DNA of 64,000 nt, taken from Hydrotalea flava. Lineage in GTDB: Bacteria > Bacteroidota > Bacteroidia > Chitinophagales > Chitinophagaceae. The stretch lies in contig NZ_LUHG01000110.1 in the NCBI RefSeq assembly GCF_001623405.1, forward strand, positions 62,001 to 126,000, given 5' to 3'. Each line of letters begins with the position of its first letter. Position 1 is the stretch's first letter. Below are positions 33,185 through 42,762 of this stretch, piece by piece. The notes beneath the pieces are model-generated. The model had not been told where the DNA came from, did no database searches, and worked only from the letters and a program-made list of their open reading frames with translations. A program made the translations under genes and the position numbers.

Positions 33185-36100
33185 TTACTGCAGCAAATAA
33201 TGGATTTCTGAAACAGCCATTTGCTGATTATACAGTACACTTAAATAATCATTTTGCAAAGCAATGGCCTGTGCAACAAGTGTACTCCACTCAATATAAT
33301 TGATGGCACCCGATTGATATTGCAATGAAGCAGTTTGCATTAAAACATTAGCCTGCGCCAAACCTTTTGTTTGATAATATTGTACAGATGAAAAATACTT
33401 TTTGTACAACTGTGCATATTTATGATAAGCACCAGACAATTGATTTTCAATAGAAACAATTGCTGCTTTTGCAGTTTGTTCATTAATTGAGGCTGCCTGA
33501 ATACGGGCATGTTGTGCTTTTGCAAACAGCGGAATGCCCATACCCAAAGAAAAAGAGGAGAAACGTGAGGATGCATTATAATAATCCTCCACCCTGTCTT
33601 TAGAAAGTTGCCAGCCAACAATAGACTGATTGTTATAACCAATCACAAAATCGGGTTTCAATTTGGCTTTCTCTAATTTAGTTTGCATCAATGCCTGTTG
33701 CTGCTGCTGTTGGTATAAATGCACATACGGGTGTTGCGCTAATTTAGCACTATCCAACAAAAGTGGTGTAGCAGCCAAACTATCAGCAGGCTCAATCAAT
33801 ACATTTTGTTGTGTAAATATTTGCAATTGTAATTGTGTTGAAAGAATATCAGCTTTTATTTGTTCCAAACTCATGCTTACATGACCGGCTGTGTTTTCCA
33901 AGGTCGTTTTTTCCAACAAATTGCTTTCACCCTTATTATAACGAAGTGTTGCCACATTTTTATAAAAACGATAAATACTATCTAACCTTTTCAGCAATTG
34001 CAGTTGAGCTGTTTGATACTGTAATGTAACATAGAGTTGTTCTACCAATTTTTTAATTTCTGCTTTTTGCAAGGTTGTTTGTGTCTGAGCAATAGCCGTA
34101 TTGGTCATAAGCAATTTTTTAACAGAGGCATAATATCCAGGTAAAGCAAAGTTTTGAGTTACCATAATTCTCGAATCAAAAAACATGCTGTTATAATTAC
34201 CCAGTTCTGCATTCAGTTGCGTTTTCGGCAATTCAGCTGAAGTTGCCTCCATTATTTTATTATACTTTTCCTGCAATAATGAAACTTTTAATGCAGGTGC
34301 ATTTTGCAAAGCCAGGTCTGTTATTTCCTGCAAAGAAGCTTTTTTTACAGTTGTTTGCGCATGTAAAAATGGCGCACTAAATAATAGTAACAACAATAAT
34401 GCACCAGGCAATTTATTTTTTTGTATGTGTTTCATTGGTTTCTTTTTTGTTTCAAACAACAAATACAATGATGGCAATACTAACAATGTTAATAAGGTTG
34501 CCGTTAATAATCCACCTATTACTACAGTGGCCAAAGGTCGTTGTACCTCAGCACCTGCACCATTGCTTAAAGCCATTGGCAAAAACCCTAGTGACGCAAC
34601 AGAGGCAGTCATTAATACCGGTCGTAACCTGATTTGTGTTGCCTGAATAATAATTTGAATGATTGATTTTCGGCCTTCTACTTTCAAACGATTCATTTCT
34701 CCTATTAAAACAATTCCATTTAATACCGCAACACCAAACAATGCAATAAATCCTACACCTGCAGAAATACTAAATGGCATACCTCTTAACCATAGCGCAA
34801 ATACACCACCAATAGCAGAAAGTGGAATGGCAGAAAAAATAAGTAAGGCATATTTTAAATTCTGAAAAGCAAAGTAGAGCATTAATAAAATTAAAATCAA
34901 CGCAATGGGTACAGCAATGCTTAACCGTTTAGTGGCTCTTTGCAGATTTTCATATTGCCCACCATAAGTAATATAAAAGCCCGGTGGAAATTTTAATTGT
35001 TTTTCCACCTTTGCATGTAATTCATTTACAATACTCTCTACATCTCTGCCCCGTACATTAAAACCAACAGTAATTCTACGGTGGGCATCTTCACGTTGTA
35101 TTTGATAAGGACCATCTTTTACTTCAATACTTGTCAAATTATTCAACGGAATCTGCAACCCATTTGCAACACCAATTTGCAGGTTACCAATATTGCTGAT
35201 ACTTTCTCTCTGATTCTTATCTAACCGAATCACTAAATCGTAACGTTTATCTCCTTCAAATACCAATCCTGCTGTGGCACCGGCATAAGCTGCCTGCACC
35301 GCCATATTTATGTCAGCAATATTGGCACCATATTTTGCAATGGCTTCCCTGTTGTAATGAATCACAATTTGCGGAACGCCGGTAACTGTTTCCACATATA
35401 AATCACGAGCACCTTTAACCGATTGAATGATATTGCCCAATGCACCTGCAAAATGAGCCAGTGAGTCTAAATCATCCCCAAAAATTTTACATACTACATC
35501 TTGCCTGGCGCCCGTCATCAATTCATTAAAACGCATTTGCACCGGAAATTGAAAACCGGTAGCCACACCCGGAACCTCCTCTAAGGCTCTGCTCATTTTT
35601 TCAGCCAGTTCATCAAATGTTTTAGCGCTGGTCCATGTTTTTTTATCTTTCAGAATTACCATCATGTCAGCAGCCTCTACCGGCATTGGATCGGTTGGAA
35701 TTTCGCCGGAACCAATTTTGGTAACTACTTTTTCTACCTCGGGAAATTGATGCAACAATACGCTTGCAGTTTTTTCGGTAGTAGCAATGGTGTTGGTTAA
35801 TGAAGAGCCCGTTAACAAGCGGGTATCAACGGCAAAATCACCTTCTTCTAATTTTGGGATAAACTCGCCACCCAATGTAGTAAGCAACCATACCGCCACT
35901 ATAAAAAATATAAAACTAATGGCAACAATGGTTTTAGGAACTTTTAAAACTTTAATCAAAACAGGCTTGTACCATTGCTGCAAACGCATTATCATTTTAT
36001 CAGAAAAGTTTTTTTTGTGCTTCACTTTTTTACTCAGTAACAATGAAGTAATCATTGGCACATATGTAAGCGATAAAATAAACGCACCCAAAATAGCAAA

Positions 36101-37555
36101 GGAAACCGTTTCTGCCATTGGCTTAAACATTTTTCCTTCTATTCCCTGCAAACTAAGTATGGGTAAATAAACAATCAGTATTACAATTTGCCCAAATGCA
36201 GCAGAACTCATCATTTTACCTGCTGATGATTCCACTTCTTTATCCATTAGATGCTGATTCAATTTCGTTGCATTGATATATGCATGTGAATGCACAATTT
36301 TATGCATCACAGCCTCAACTATAATTACCGCTCCATCTACCAACAAACCAAAATCGAGTGCACCTAAACTCATTAAATTGCCACTAACACCAAAAAAATT
36401 CATCATTACAACAGCAAACAGCATACTCAATGGAATAACAGAAGCTACAATAAGGCCGGCACGTAAGTTTCCCAAAAAAACAATTAGCACAAACAGTACA
36501 ATTAACGCGCCTTCCTCTAAGTTTTTTTCAACGGTGCTAATGGCGTTATTCACCATTTTTGTTCTGTCTAAGAAAGGTTCTATCATCACACCTTCGGGCA
36601 ATGACTTTTCAATTTCTTTAATACGTTTTTTTATATTGCCAATTACCTGGTTGCTATTTCCACCCTTTAGCATCATCACCACCGCACCGGCTACTTCACT
36701 TTTATCATTAAAAACAGTTGCTCCGTATCGTATAGCTGTTCCATATCTTACATCGGCTACATCACTAATTAAAACAGGTATTCCGTTATCTGTTTGTTTT
36801 ACTACAATGTGTTTAATATCATCCAGTGTTTGCACTAATCCTTCCGTTCGAATAAATAAAACATTAGGGCCTTTCTCAATATAAGCGCCACCTGTATTTT
36901 GATTATTGGCATTCATAGCCTTGAACACATCGGCAATGGTTAACTGAAAACTCTTTAATTTATCTGTATTCACAGCAACTTCATATTGCTTCACCTTTCC
37001 ACCAAAACTGCTTACATCTGCAACCCCATCTGTACCTAATAATTGGCGACGCACAATCCAGTCTTGAATATCTCTCAAATCTGCCAAAGAATATTTTCCC
37101 TCATATCCCGGCTTTGGCCTAACAACATATTGAAATATTTCTCCAAGACCTGTTGTAACCGGCCCCAATTCGGGTGTCGCAATGCCGGGGGGAATTTGCG
37201 ATTGTACCTTTACCAAACGTTCGCTGATTTGCTGACGTGCCCAGTACAAATCGGTATTATCATCAAACACAATTGTTACCAAACTTAAACCGAAACGAGA
37301 AAAACTTCTTTGCTCGGCAATACCGGGCACATTGCGGGTTGCCTGTTCAATGGGCACCGTAATTAATCGTTCTACATCCGGAGCACCCAAACTCGGCGCA
37401 GAAGTAATGATTAAAACCTGATTATTAGTAATATCCGGTACTGCATCAATCGGTAATTTGGTAACCGAATAAACGCCATATCCAATCCATGCAAATAACA
37501 GTAATCCAATAATCAGTTTATTTCTTACAGAAAATTGTATAATAGCTTGTAGCAT
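33185..37555 (-). CDS. CusA/CzcA-type heavy-metal RND pump fused to a TolC-like channel
   Basis: 1456 residues from ATG 37555 (another ATG lies at 37570). Residues up to about 1030 form a complete HME-RND transporter with two sets of six helices; the TM4 proton-relay motif DFGLLVDGAVIIVE marks the metal-exporting subfamily. After a short charged linker, an internal Met (about residue 1041) begins a second hydrophobic signal-like segment (MKHIQKNKLPG, then a Leu run, ending LHAQ), followed by about 390 residues of a TolC/CusC-like outer-membrane factor ending at residue 1456. Cu(I) or divalent metal specificity cannot be decided here. Confidence 0.92.
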   Translation of the reverse strand: MLQAIIQFSVRNKLIIGLLLFAWIGYGVYSVTKLPIDAVPDITNNQVLIITSAPSLGAPDVERLITVPIEQATRNVPGIAEQRSFSRFGLSLVTIVFDDNTDLYWARQQISERLVKVQSQIPPGIATPELGPVTTGLGEIFQYVVRPKPGYEGKYSLADLRDIQDWIVRRQLLGTDGVADVSSFGGKVKQYEVAVNTDKLKSFQLTIADVFKAMNANNQNTGGAYIEKGPNVLFIRTEGLVQTLDDIKHIVVKQTDNGIPVLISDVADVRYGTAIRYGATVFNDKSEVAGAVVMMLKGGNSNQVIGNIKKRIKEIEKSLPEGVMIEPFLDRTKMVNNAISTVEKNLEEGALIVLFVLIVFLGNLRAGLIVASVIPLSMLFAVVMMNFFGVSGNLMSLGALDFGLLVDGAVIIVEAVMHKIVHSHAYINATKLNQHLMDKEVESSAGKMMSSAAFGQIVILIVYLPILSLQGIEGKMFKPMAETVSFAILGAFILSLTYVPMITSLLLSKKVKHKKNFSDKMIMRLQQWYKPVLIKVLKVPKTIVAISFIFFIVAVWLLTTLGGEFIPKLEEGDFAVDTRLLTGSSLTNTIATTEKTASVLLHQFPEVEKVVTKIGSGEIPTDPMPVEAADMMVILKDKKTWTSAKTFDELAEKMSRALEEVPGVATGFQFPVQMRFNELMTGARQDVVCKIFGDDLDSLAHFAGALGNIIQSVKGARDLYVETVTGVPQIVIHYNREAIAKYGANIADINMAVQAAYAGATAGLVFEGDKRYDLVIRLDKNQRESISNIGNLQIGVANGLQIPLNNLTSIEVKDGPYQIQREDAHRRITVGFNVRGRDVESIVNELHAKVEKQLKFPPGFYITYGGQYENLQRATKRLSIAVPIALILILLMLYFAFQNLKYALLIFSAIPLSAIGGVFALWLRGMPFSISAGVGFIALFGVAVLNGIVLIGEMNRLKVEGRKSIIQIIIQATQIRLRPVLMTASVASLGFLPMALSNGAGAEVQRPLATVVIGGLLTATLLTLLVLPSLYLLFETKKKPMKHIQKNKLPGALLLLLLFSAPFLHAQTTVKKASLQEITDLALQNAPALKVSLLQEKYNKIMEATSAELPKTQLNAELGNYNSMFFDSRIMVTQNFALPGYYASVKKLLMTNTAIAQTQTTLQKAEIKKLVEQLYVTLQYQTAQLQLLKRLDSIYRFYKNVATLRYNKGESNLLEKTTLENTAGHVSMSLEQIKADILSTQLQLQIFTQQNVLIEPADSLAATPLLLDSAKLAQHPYVHLYQQQQQQALMQTKLEKAKLKPDFVIGYNNQSIVGWQLSKDRVEDYYNASSRFSSFSLGMGIPLFAKAQHARIQAASINEQTAKAAIVSIENQLSGAYHKYAQLYKKYFSSVQYYQTKGLAQANVLMQTASLQYQSGAINYIEWSTLVAQAIALQNDYLSVLYNQQMAVSEIHYLLQ

Positions 37556-37697
37556 AATAAACACATACATTTAAACATTTAGAATAACCTACAACAAGCT
37601 GGTACCGTTTAATTACAATAACAGTATACCAACATGAAAGTGATGTAGATGAAATAAAATAGAGCACTACAATTTTTATGATAAAAATTGCTGTGTA

Positions 37698-38087
37698 TTA
37701 TGCTAATTTGGGAGGCTGAAAAATATCCTGTAAGCGGGTGAAGGAGTATTCCGGATCTTTATCGATTATAAAAGTTTTTTGAACAAATGGAGGCGGGGCA
37801 GACTGAACAGAAATAGGATGTGAAGGCATACTTACAAAACCAAACATAAACGCATTAGCAGACTGCTGTGTTTTAAAAGGCAATTGTTGATCTTGCTGCC
37901 AGTCTGCATCAATCACCAATTTCTTATTGTAATGAATTCTTAAAAAAGAAATAAAAGAAATATCGGGATCTTCTGAACGATGCTGTATGTAGTGCTGCAC
38001 CAATAAAGGCAGTTTGAGTAACTGATAAGCTTCGGTTGCCCCAAACAGGAAAATAAGTATTAAAAATATTGCTGCAATTTTTTTCAT
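37698..38087 (-). CDS. Small exported hypothetical protein of the metal-efflux operon
   Basis: 129 residues. N-terminal signal or membrane anchor (MKKIAAIFLILIFLFGATEA), then a soluble part with several His residues (VQHYIQHRSED, RIHYNKK) and a Pro-rich end (PSHPISVQSAPPPF). Position directly upstream of the CusA-like pump on the same strand suggests an accessory role, perhaps periplasmic metal handling. No domain recognised. Confidence 0.6.
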   Translation of the reverse strand: MKKIAAIFLILIFLFGATEAYQLLKLPLLVQHYIQHRSEDPDISFISFLRIHYNKKLVIDADWQQDQQLPFKTQQSANAFMFGFVSMPSHPISVQSAPPPFVQKTFIIDKDPEYSFTRLQDIFQPPKLA

Positions 38088-38127
38088 TATTGGTACTAAA
38101 ACATGTGCAATTTACGCATTTATTTTA

Positions 38128-38156
38128 AATAAAGAGCCGGATCATTGCAATCCGGC
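38128..38156 (-). terminator. Intrinsic terminator after the HXXEE gene
   Basis: 7-bp perfect stem GCCGGAT/ATCCGGC with a 7-nt loop; on the minus strand followed by CTCTTTATTT. Separates the HXXEE gene from the metal-efflux operon. Confidence 0.6.
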
Positions 38157-38217
38157 CCATTCTTATACAATAATATACATATTTTTAATTTACCCGGCAA
38201 GTAGGATAAACCTGCCA

Positions 38218-38853
38218 TTAGTTTGTTGATTTTGATGAATAAGTGGCTCCTTTTCTGAATTTAAAATGCACATTTTTATTCTTCATCCAATCAATTAACT
38301 TAACGAAATTTACAAAGATGAAAATAAGACCTAAAGGAAGGCCAATTACATAATCCCAAACACCGGCAGCATGTTCAGAAATTAAAGCCCAAAAATAAAA
38401 AATAGAAACAGGCATTAAAAAAACGATACCGGTTACCATACCCGGGTTATATTTGGTTTTAGCTTTGATATTGTAGTAAAAAGTATGCATTATAAAATTA
38501 CCAAATAAAAACAGCATTACTGCAATACCCAACCAAACAGCAGATACTGAAAAAAAACCGGCAATAATAAAGGTAGTCCACTGCACACCCACATCCATTA
38601 TAAAAGCGCCATTGGGGTTTAATGGATAACTATCTGGCAGTTTGCTTTTGTACAATACCTTATTAATCATTTGTGGGAAATAACCCGGCCAGTGATACTC
38701 TTCAAACTGGTGCAATAACAATGATGCAAAACCAACCCAGATAGCGAGTGTAACATCTGATATTTTATTAATTTCCATGAAAATACCCTTCAACACTACA
38801 ACTGATAAAACGGCACCCACATCAAACCATTTTCTTCTAAAAAATTCTAACAT
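38218..38853 (-). CDS. HXXEE domain membrane protein
   Basis: 211 residues with about five hydrophobic segments. The defining motif appears as HQFEEYHWPGYFP near residue 48, with a later His/Tyr-rich helix (FIMHTFYYNIKAKTKYNPG). Family function unknown; the His and Glu residues in the membrane could bind metal or carry out hydrolase chemistry. Monocistronic by its flanks. Confidence 0.7.
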   Translation of the reverse strand: MLEFFRRKWFDVGAVLSVVVLKGIFMEINKISDVTLAIWVGFASLLLHQFEEYHWPGYFPQMINKVLYKSKLPDSYPLNPNGAFIMDVGVQWTTFIIAGFFSVSAVWLGIAVMLFLFGNFIMHTFYYNIKAKTKYNPGMVTGIVFLMPVSIFYFWALISEHAAGVWDYVIGLPLGLIFIFVNFVKLIDWMKNKNVHFKFRKGATYSSKSTN

Positions 38854-39201
38854 AAGATAAAATTTAGGGGTGAAAAAATATTGATATAGCTAATTTTATA
38901 AGTCCAATAACCATACCATTTAACATATAAATAAATATTTTATACACTCAAAACCTTAACTGCAAACGCTTACAGTAGATAATTAAAAAAAAATTAAAAT
39001 GCACTGAAGGTGAATGACCAAATTAAATCTATAAAAAGCAATCAATTTTTTACAAACAGAAAAATAAATGCCTGTCTAAAACTTTAGTATCAGAACAAAA
39101 GTTACAAATAAAAATTCAAGTATGCAAGCAATTTTTTATTGATTGATATTAGCGTCTTTCAAAAAATAAAAGTGAAAGTATGTTACAGTTTCAGTCAACT
39201 A
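38854..39201. other. AT-rich gap between HXXEE and porin genes
   Basis: 348 bp of very AT-rich sequence with many stops in all frames. No gene, relic, strong hairpin or clear promoter was identified. Confidence 0.6.
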
Positions 39202-41253
39202 CTAATTTACAAAATTCCACCATACCCCAAATCGAAACCATAAAGGCCTTTCAGGATAAAGTGGTGTAATAAAATTGTATTTATTGAAGGTAAACCCTTT
39301 GGAAGGGTTGATGGTATTGATGTTTTCTAACCGAATAAATCCTTTGAAGCCTTTAATTCTAAAATGGAAAAACAAATTCACATCCGGTCGGTTAGCTGTT
39401 GTGTAAGCAGACTGATAAAAGAACTGGCCAGTAAAAGGGGAATAATTGTCGGCTTTAAAATTTGAATAGTACCTTACTTCAATACCTGTAGAAAGAAATA
39501 AGTTGGTATAAAAATTACCTTCAAAAGCCAGTCGATTTCTGGTTAATAAAAAAGGTACATGAATAGGAGCCTTTCCGGTTACCTGTTGTAAATGTACTTC
39601 GGTATACCAATTCCAATGCTTTGTGAGTTTAAATTTCTTCTCAGCACTTACATGAATAAAATTGAATAAATTTTTATCCTGTGTAGCCACAAAGAAACTA
39701 TCAAAATAAGTGTAATTATTCATCAAATAATATTCACCACTTAAAGTAAACGCCGCTTTCGGATTATCATAAATAGCAGATAATTTAGTAATATTTTCTT
39801 TTGAAAAATTCTGCTTATCACTCACCGGGAATGCAGTAGCAGGATCGAAAATAAAAGAAGGTGTTCTGTTTGTATTTTGAAAACCTAATGCCAATGTTCC
39901 CAACCGTTTACTTAATTCTCTTTGCAGACTTATGAAAGCATGATAATCGCCACTATTATACCCATTCAGAAATAATTTACCAGATACCTCTACATCCCAT
40001 TTTTGATTTCGGGTTCTGTTTCTGTATTCACCCAACAAATAAATATTATGATAATTTTGCGTTCGTGTATTGAGTGTATCTGTAAATGTTCCTTTTAATA
40101 GCTGGATACCTAAACCTGCTTTAAAAAACTGACTTTGATTGTTTTTATCGGGAAATGTAATGGCGGCAAGCTCGTTGGTGATATTACTCCAGGCATCTTT
40201 ATAACTTAAACTGTCGCGTATGGTGCTGAAATTAAAATATTGCTGGTATTGCGAATCAATTACATTGTTGTCATAATAATTATAACTACTACTTTTAATA
40301 ATGAGTGTTTGTTGTAAACGCAAACGAGCATAAAACAACTTATAAGTAACAGAATCAGTTACCAATGAATCCTTCTTGCCAAAATCGTATTGTTGCCTAA
40401 ACAAATAAGTATTTTGCTTATATACATTACCCGTACTAACAGTTGTACTAAATGGGTTGGGATTGGCAATACCGGCAATACCCAATCTGGTTTCCAATTC
40501 ATATGGATTGTTGAGCGCAAGGCTATCAATTTTACCTGGGTTTTTTAAACCCCCATTTTCAGAGGATGCATTTTTATTGGAAAGAAAAATGAAGTAATTT
40601 TCGTAGCGTTTATTCGGCGATTGATAATGAGTGGTAAACCGTAAATTATTATTACTGGCATTTTGATTTTTATAGGTACCGGGTGCATTTGTAAACCGAT
40701 ATTCAAAAGAAAAATTGAAATTACTTTTTCGGTTTTGCGTATGCATAAAATCGAGTAACTGTTCTGATTTATTGCCCAATAAATAAGCTATTTCTGTGTA
40801 TGGACGTGTGGTTTGAAATATTTTTGTATTTTCTAATGTAAAATTATAAATATCAAACTGATGAAAACCGGCATCCCAACCGGATTGCATGATGGGAGAA
40901 AACAACAGGGAATGCGATGCAGTTCCAAAATTGCCTAACGTATAATAATTGTAAGGTTGTGGGAAGCGCTTTGTAAAATCATTTAAAGAAGAATCTATTT
41001 TACGAATACGGGTAGAGTCGAAATGCCTGTAAAAAATAGTGATGGAATCCGCATATTTATCGCGATGCTGTAAAGAATCTTGTTTGGGTTGATTGGGAAT
41101 GGGTCTGCCATTTCTATCATAAGAAATATTTCCAGCATTGCCACCGCTAAATCGGCCTGATTGACCATATTGTTGTTGAGCAGCAGCAAGCGTTGCAAAG
41201 CTGATGAAAGCCATCCATAAAAAAATTATTTTTACTGCTGCCAATCTGTTCAT
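39202..41253 (-). CDS. Putative porin (PF14121-like outer-membrane barrel)
   Basis: 683 residues. Signal peptide (MNRLAAVKIIFLWMAFISFATLAAAQ), a Gln/Gly-rich linker, then a long run of amphipathic strands (FNFSFEYRFTNAPGTYKNQN, NNLRFTTHYQSPNKRYENYF) and an aromatic C-terminus (WFRFGVWWNFVN) expected for an outer-membrane barrel recognised by the Bam machinery. Matches the large putative porins of Bacteroidota. Solute unknown. Confidence 0.8.
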   Translation of the reverse strand: MNRLAAVKIIFLWMAFISFATLAAAQQQYGQSGRFSGGNAGNISYDRNGRPIPNQPKQDSLQHRDKYADSITIFYRHFDSTRIRKIDSSLNDFTKRFPQPYNYYTLGNFGTASHSLLFSPIMQSGWDAGFHQFDIYNFTLENTKIFQTTRPYTEIAYLLGNKSEQLLDFMHTQNRKSNFNFSFEYRFTNAPGTYKNQNASNNNLRFTTHYQSPNKRYENYFIFLSNKNASSENGGLKNPGKIDSLALNNPYELETRLGIAGIANPNPFSTTVSTGNVYKQNTYLFRQQYDFGKKDSLVTDSVTYKLFYARLRLQQTLIIKSSSYNYYDNNVIDSQYQQYFNFSTIRDSLSYKDAWSNITNELAAITFPDKNNQSQFFKAGLGIQLLKGTFTDTLNTRTQNYHNIYLLGEYRNRTRNQKWDVEVSGKLFLNGYNSGDYHAFISLQRELSKRLGTLALGFQNTNRTPSFIFDPATAFPVSDKQNFSKENITKLSAIYDNPKAAFTLSGEYYLMNNYTYFDSFFVATQDKNLFNFIHVSAEKKFKLTKHWNWYTEVHLQQVTGKAPIHVPFLLTRNRLAFEGNFYTNLFLSTGIEVRYYSNFKADNYSPFTGQFFYQSAYTTANRPDVNLFFHFRIKGFKGFIRLENINTINPSKGFTFNKYNFITPLYPERPLWFRFGVWWNFVN

Positions 41254-41322
41254 GCTAACTAAATGATGTGCAAATTAAAGCTAAAGCATTAAAAGAACCT
41301 TTATAATCCATACACACTTGTA

Positions 41323-42144
41323 TTATAATTGTTGAATTAACTCCATAAACAACAAGCTAAGCTTAGGTTCTGCAGCTTTGGCGGCTTGTAATACTTCTTC
41401 GTGGGTAATGATGTTATCTTCATGACGAATTCCTAAATCGGTTACTACGCTTACTGCAAATACTTTCATACCTGCATGCACTGCGGCAATGGTTTCCTGA
41501 ACAGTACTCATTCCCACTACATCACTGCCAACAATTTTAATAAGTTGGTATTCGGCATGTGTTTCAAAAGTAGGTCCGGTAACAGCCGTATAAATCCCCT
41601 GATGCAATTCAATATTGTTTTCTTTTGCAATTTGAATTGCTTTTTCAATAAGTACTTTACAATAAGGTTCACTCATGTCGGGAAAGCGGGTACCCAAAGC
41701 CTCTTCATTGGGACCTATTAATGGATTGGCAGTAAAAAAGCTAATATGGTCTTTTAAAATCATTAAATCCCCTACTTTATAATCGGGGTTCACAGCTCCG
41801 GCAGCATTGGAGAGTAAAAGGGTTTCAACTCCCAACAACTTCATTACCCGAATAGGAAAAACCACTTGCTGTGGAACATAGCCTTCATAAAAATGAAAAC
41901 GACCTGCCATAACAATAACAGGCTTTCCTTTTAGTTTTCCAATAATTAATTTACCGCCATGTCCCTTTACGGTACTAACAGGAAAATGCGGAATTTGTGT
42001 ATAAGGAATTTCTTTTTCAGCTTCTACTAAATTGGCTAAATTACCAAGACCACTGCCTAAAACTATACCCACTTTAGCTGTAATGTTTGTTTGTGACATA
42101 ATATATGCAACTGCTTCCTGTAACTCGCTCATTAAATTGTTCAT
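41323..42144 (-). CDS. punA: Purine-nucleoside phosphorylase, trimeric type
   Basis: Phosphorolysis of inosine and guanosine to base plus ribose-1-phosphate. 273 residues with the phosphate-binding GSGLG and HGG (VKGHGGKLIIG), the HFYEGY motif, LLSNAAGAVNPDYKVGDLMIL, and the purine-site TGPTFETHAEYQLIKIVGSDVVGMSTVQE. The 4 residues before MSELQ may not be used. It follows guanine deaminase by 21 bp, forming a purine salvage operon: nucleoside to guanine to xanthine. Confidence 0.95.
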   Translation of the reverse strand: MNNLMSELQEAVAYIMSQTNITAKVGIVLGSGLGNLANLVEAEKEIPYTQIPHFPVSTVKGHGGKLIIGKLKGKPVIVMAGRFHFYEGYVPQQVVFPIRVMKLLGVETLLLSNAAGAVNPDYKVGDLMILKDHISFFTANPLIGPNEEALGTRFPDMSEPYCKVLIEKAIQIAKENNIELHQGIYTAVTGPTFETHAEYQLIKIVGSDVVGMSTVQETIAAVHAGMKVFAVSVVTDLGIRHEDNIITHEEVLQAAKAAEPKLSLLFMELIQQL

Positions 42145-42165
42145 TATTATAAAATTTGAAAAGTA

Positions 42166-42636
42166 TTAATACAATGTTTTTTTGTCTTTTTGTTGCCAGG
42201 CTTCAAACATAGCAATGGCTTCGTTTCTACCTATACATTCCATTACTATTTTACGCTGATCAACCGGCAGCGTTAATTCATGGTAAATAAATGAATCATC
42301 AAATCCAATGGCTGCCGCGTCTTCCCTTGTATTGGCATAATATACTTTTTTAGGCCTTGCCCAATAAATAGCACCCATGCACATGGGGCATGGTTCGCAG
42401 GTAGTATAAATTTCGCAGTCGGTAAGCTGAAAATCGTTCAATACTTTACAAGCCTCCCGAATGGCTGTTACTTCGGCATGTGCGGTAGGATCGTTTAACA
42501 ACAATACCTTATTGCAACCCCGGGCAATAATTTCGCCATTTTTCACAATTACACAGCCAAATGGTCCACCCTGGTTAGCCATCATTCCTTCCAAACCTAC
42601 TTTAATGGCTTCTCTCATATAATGCAAAGCACTCAT
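42166..42636 (-). CDS. Nucleoside/guanine deaminase (CDA fold)
   Basis: 156 residues from ATG 42636; a TTG eight codons earlier is rejected. Zinc site: HAE at 53-55 and PCPMC with Cys83 and Cys86. The sequence MREAIKVGLEGM, GGPFGCVIVKNGEIIARGCNKV, and a C-terminus including YHELTLP fit the GuaD-type guanine deaminases better than tRNA deaminase TadA. Converts guanine to xanthine. Operon partner of the purine-nucleoside phosphorylase. Confidence 0.85.
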   Translation of the reverse strand: MSALHYMREAIKVGLEGMMANQGGPFGCVIVKNGEIIARGCNKVLLLNDPTAHAEVTAIREACKVLNDFQLTDCEIYTTCEPCPMCMGAIYWARPKKVYYANTREDAAAIGFDDSFIYHELTLPVDQRKIVMECIGRNEAIAMFEAWQQKDKKTLY

Positions 42637-42706
42637 GTACACTTGTTTTAGCAGCTGCAAGGATATTACATATTTTTTAATAAGGGAAAAAAAGTGGATA
42701 AAACAA

Positions 42707-42736
42707 CAACAGCCTTAACCGAAAGTAAGGCTGTTG
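42707..42736. terminator. Intrinsic terminator after the multidrug RND operon
   Basis: 11-bp perfect stem CAACAGCCTTA/TAAGGCTGTTG with an 8-nt loop, 27 bp past the AcrB-type stop on the minus strand; the minus-strand flank is T-rich (TTGTTTT). Confidence 0.75.
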
Positions 42737-42762
42737 CAAGAAGATGGATTATTTATTTTAAC

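Noticed and set aside
36273-36884. 203-codon plus-strand frame inside the metal pump gene
   Set aside because: Antisense shadow of a strongly conserved RND gene; low-complexity Ser/Thr/Ile composition and no promoter.
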